A stretch of 64,000 bases of DNA from Sphingomonas sanxanigenens DSM 19645 = NX02 (GTDB lineage: Bacteria > Pseudomonadota > Alphaproteobacteria > Sphingomonadales > Sphingomonadaceae): positions 5,346,501-5,410,500 of the forward strand of contig NZ_CP006644.1 in NCBI RefSeq assembly GCF_000512205.2, given 5' to 3'. A model generated the notes under the pieces. That model ran no database searches, was not told where the DNA came from, and was given only the letters and a program-made list of their open reading frames with translations. The translations under genes were made by a program, and so were the position numbers. Shown here in pieces: positions 61,642-64,000 of the stretch; the first letter of the stretch is position 1, and each line of letters begins with the position of its first letter.

Positions 61642-63120
61642 TCAGGACGTCGCCCAGCCGGCCAGCACGCCGTCGCCGCCAGCGCCCGCCGTCGCCCGCG
61701 CATCGACGCCGCGGTCGCGAAGCGCCGAGACGACCGGCGCGGTGCGATCGGCCGGGCCGGTGATGCTGACCGGCAATCCGCCGCGCCGCGCCGCCCAAAC
61801 GACGAGATCGATCGCCGCCGGGTTGGGCTTGTCATCGGTGAAGTCGATGATCGGCAGGCGCATCAGCGGCGGCGGCACCAGTTCGATCGTCCAGCCGTCA
61901 AAGCTCAGTGCGACGCGCGATTCGAGCGCACGATAGGTGGAGAGCGTCGCGTCGGGCAGCGGTGCGGCGCGCACGAGGGCGCGGCGATTCTGACGGTCGA
62001 CGGTCACCATCGCGGGATCGACGCCGGCGATCAGCGCCAGCTTGGCGGTAAGGTCGGCAGCGCCCTTCTCCTGCGCCTGCTGCCGTTCGCGGGCAGCCTG
62101 GAGCTGCGCCTGTTCGGCCGTCACGTCGCCATGGCCGGTGATGACCTGATCGAGCGACAGCTCCACCGGGCGGTCGAGGCGGCGGCGCAGGGCCTCGATC
62201 GCGGCGGTTTCGGCGCCGGCGCGGTAGGTGGGTGTGAACACCACCGCGCGCACCCGCATTGCCTCGCCGGCATGCTCGATCTCCAGATCGTCGATCCGGG
62301 CCGCGCTGACGAATTGTGCAGCGATCGTGTCGCGCGTCTGCCGCGCCGCGACCGCTTCCTGACCGATCTGGCGCAGGGTCAGCCCCAGCGGCACCGCCAG
62401 CGCCGCCAAGGTGGCGATCACGAGTGTCGCCTGCAGACGCGTCTGCTTGGGGCTGAGCGAGGATCCGAAGCCATAGATCCGCGCCATCACCGACGCGGTG
62501 AGCGCGATCGCCATGAGGTTGGTGAAGAACAGCAGCAGCGCGCCGCCGAACACCGTCCAGTTGCGCGTAGCCAGGCCGAAGCCGACCGTCGCCAGCGGCG
62601 GCATCAGCGCGGTGGCGATCGCGACGCCGACGATCGTGCCGTGGCGCTCGCGGATCACCGCATAGCCGCCGGCGACGGCGGAGAGGATCGCGACGATCAG
62701 GTCGAACAGGTTGGGGCGGGTGCGCGCGGCGATCTCGGCGGTGACGGTCTGGATCGGGGAGAAGGTGACGATCAGCGCGGCGAACAGCACCGCGATCACC
62801 GCGCCCAGCGCCAGTGCCTGCAGCGAATCGCGCATTTCCTTGAAGTCGAACAGCGCCAGGCTGAAGCCGAAGCCGATGATCGGCCCCATCAGCGGGGAGA
62901 GCAGCATCGCGCCGATCACCACCGCCGGGGAAGACAGCAGCAGCCCCAGCATTGCGATGCCGGCCGCGAGCAACGTCATCAGCAGGTAACGGGGCGTCCA
63001 GCCGCCATCCTCCACGACCTGCGCGACGACCTCGACATGATCGACGCTGCCGACCACGCGCGCGCGCCACCAGCGCCACACGGCGTTGGCGCGGAAGGGT
63101 TTCGGCTGATTTTCGGGCAT
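61642..63120 (-). CDS. DUF389 membrane protein
   Basis: A 492-aa protein. Residues about 45-255 hold the DUF389 membrane domain with several segments (LLSSPAVVIGAMLLSPLMGPIIG, IATALMPPLATVGFGLA). The C-terminal half is soluble with a helical part rich in Gln/Ala. Function is unknown; relatives are called TIGR00341. Its stop is back to back with the M23 stop (TGATCA). The start was set at MPENQPKPF; the upstream extension is antisense to nhaA. Confidence 0.88.
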   Translation of the reverse strand: MPENQPKPFRANAVWRWWRARVVGSVDHVEVVAQVVEDGGWTPRYLLMTLLAAGIAMLGLLLSSPAVVIGAMLLSPLMGPIIGFGFSLALFDFKEMRDSLQALALGAVIAVLFAALIVTFSPIQTVTAEIAARTRPNLFDLIVAILSAVAGGYAVIRERHGTIVGVAIATALMPPLATVGFGLATRNWTVFGGALLLFFTNLMAIALTASVMARIYGFGSSLSPKQTRLQATLVIATLAALAVPLGLTLRQIGQEAVAARQTRDTIAAQFVSAARIDDLEIEHAGEAMRVRAVVFTPTYRAGAETAAIEALRRRLDRPVELSLDQVITGHGDVTAEQAQLQAARERQQAQEKGAADLTAKLALIAGVDPAMVTVDRQNRRALVRAAPLPDATLSTYRALESRVALSFDGWTIELVPPPLMRLPIIDFTDDKPNPAAIDLVVWAARRGGLPVSITGPADRTAPVVSALRDRGVDARATAGAGGDGVLAGWATS

Positions 63121-63192
63121 CGCTTTCCCCGCTTTTGCTTGCGCCGGGGGGTCTAGCCGATAGACCGGGCGCATCGCCAGCAGGGAGGTAAA

Positions 63193-64000
63193 ATGGTCAC
63201 GGTACTGCCACCGCGTCGCGTCAAGTCTGCGCTTCGCGCCTTTCTTCATAGCGGTGCGTCGGGTGGGCTGCTGCTGATGGCGGCGGCGGCGCTGGCGATG
63301 ATCATCGCCAACAGTCCGTTCGCCGAGGATTATTTCCACCTGCTCCACCTGCCCACCGGCCCGGTGCTCAGCGACGAACTGGGGCCGATGACGGTGCATC
63401 TTTGGATCAACGATGCGCTGATGGCGATTTTCTTCCTGCTGGTGGGGCTGGAGATCAAGCGGGAGTTCGTCGACGGGGAATTGGCGAGCCCCGAGAAGCG
63501 CCGCCTGCCGGTGCTGGCAGCGGCGGCGGGCATGGCGCTGCCGGCGATCGTCTATCTGTTCGTCACCGGTGGCCATCCCGAGCTGCTGCGCGGCTGGGCG
63601 GTACCGGCGGCGACCGACATCGCCTTCGCGATCGGCGTGCTTGCCCTGCTCGGCAGCCGCGCGCCGGCTTCGCTCAAGCTGTTCCTCACGACGGTGGCGA
63701 TCGTCGACGATATGGGCGCGGTCGCGATCATCGCGATCGCCTATACGAACAACATCGATGGCGCGGCCCTGTTCGCCGCCATCGCCGTGCTGGGGGGCAT
63801 GTGGGGCATGGGAAAGCTCGGCGTCGTCCGCCTCTGGCCCTATCTCATCGGTTTCGCGCTGCTCTGGTTCGTCGTGCTGGTCTCCGGCGTGCACGCCACG
63901 ATCGCCGGGGTGCTGGCGGCGATGACGATTCCGTTCCGCCGCACGGCGGGTGCGCCCGACGCCGCCGACTCGACGCTCCACCGCCTCGAACATGCGCTGC
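63193..64000 (+). CDS. nhaA: Na+/H+ antiporter NhaA, 5' part
   Basis: Inner-membrane antiporter that exports Na+ in exchange for protons; the frame is open to the window edge (269 codons seen, a full protein has 380-450). The functional aspartate pair is in AIVDDMGAVAII, with TDIAFAIGVLALLG before it and FLLVGLEIKREFVDGEL near the N-terminus. GGGAGGT precedes the ATG. The cut at 64000 is the window end, not a mutation. Confidence 0.95.
   Translation, partial: MVTVLPPRRVKSALRAFLHSGASGGLLLMAAAALAMIIANSPFAEDYFHLLHLPTGPVLSDELGPMTVHLWINDALMAIFFLLVGLEIKREFVDGELASPEKRRLPVLAAAAGMALPAIVYLFVTGGHPELLRGWAVPAATDIAFAIGVLALLGSRAPASLKLFLTTVAIVDDMGAVAIIAIAYTNNIDGAALFAAIAVLGGMWGMGKLGVVRLWPYLIGFALLWFVVLVSGVHATIAGVLAAMTIPFRRTAGAPDAADSTLHRLEHAL

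Overview
The window is high-GC, gene-dense, single-chromosome-type DNA from an alphaproteobacterium, most likely Sphingomonas or a close sphingomonad. Pointers are the linkage hpf-ptsN, the rpmF-plsX-fabH-ihfA-merR block, a class I lysyl-tRNA synthetase (normal in alphaproteobacteria), MmcB, DUF1491, RcnB-like exported proteins, frequent GTG starts and many ATGA/GTGA start-stop overlaps. This is inferred from gene content, not from a database search. I see no rRNA, tRNA, CRISPR array, transposase, integrase or prophage.

Layout. 0-2 kb: ribosome hibernation factor, PTS-Ntr IIA, a hotdog thioesterase and DUF1491. 2-8 kb: housekeeping and envelope genes (SleB-type hydrolase, MmcB, an ankyrin protein, a Sco copper chaperone, a YcgN-like protein, a YgjP-type metallopeptidase, a class A PBP). 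8-11 kb: a compact three-gene operon of type III polyketide synthase, methyltransferase and FAD oxidoreductase. 11-15 kb: an M49-like peptidase divergent from a coupled tryptophan dioxygenase/PhoD pair. 15-16.5 kb: a lone, AT-richer AAA/DUF4143 ATPase that looks acquired. 16.5-20 kb: a quinone and redox-stress region (WrbA, pirin, LysR, MarR, MAPEG). 20-28 kb: core lipid and DNA genes (rpmF, plsX, fabH, ihfA, merR, SixA-like phosphatase, DinG-like helicase, lysK). 28-33 kb: a two-component system, small exported ORFs and a DUF885 hydrolase. 33-36 kb: a 2OG-Fe(II) hydroxylase between two RcnB-like genes, one carrying a long repeat; then an orphan 2Fe-2S subunit. 36-40 kb: a LigB-like dioxygenase, a DUF442 phosphatase-like protein and DctA.

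39.6-46.2 kb is a catabolic and transport operon: isochorismatase-like hydrolase, a palindromic repeat element abutting a truncated alpha/beta-hydrolase, XapX, a Tat-exported amidohydrolase with a Cys/His tail, DoxX, an MFS exporter and an AlgE-like porin. 46-49 kb: an unrecognised Gly/Ala-rich protein with decapeptide repeats and a second LysR-pirin module. 49-55 kb: an RND efflux operon (adaptor, pump, NodT-type outer membrane factor) divergent from a TetR regulator, with a strikingly tetO-like double palindrome between them. 55-64 kb: flippase, an unknown exported protein, polA, an M23 peptidase, DUF389 and the 5' part of nhaA, which runs off the window.

The loci best worth a second look are the type III PKS operon, the 39.6-46.2 kb operon with its scar, the tetO-like operator, and the decapeptide-repeat protein. 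None is clearly a wholly new system from sequence alone.
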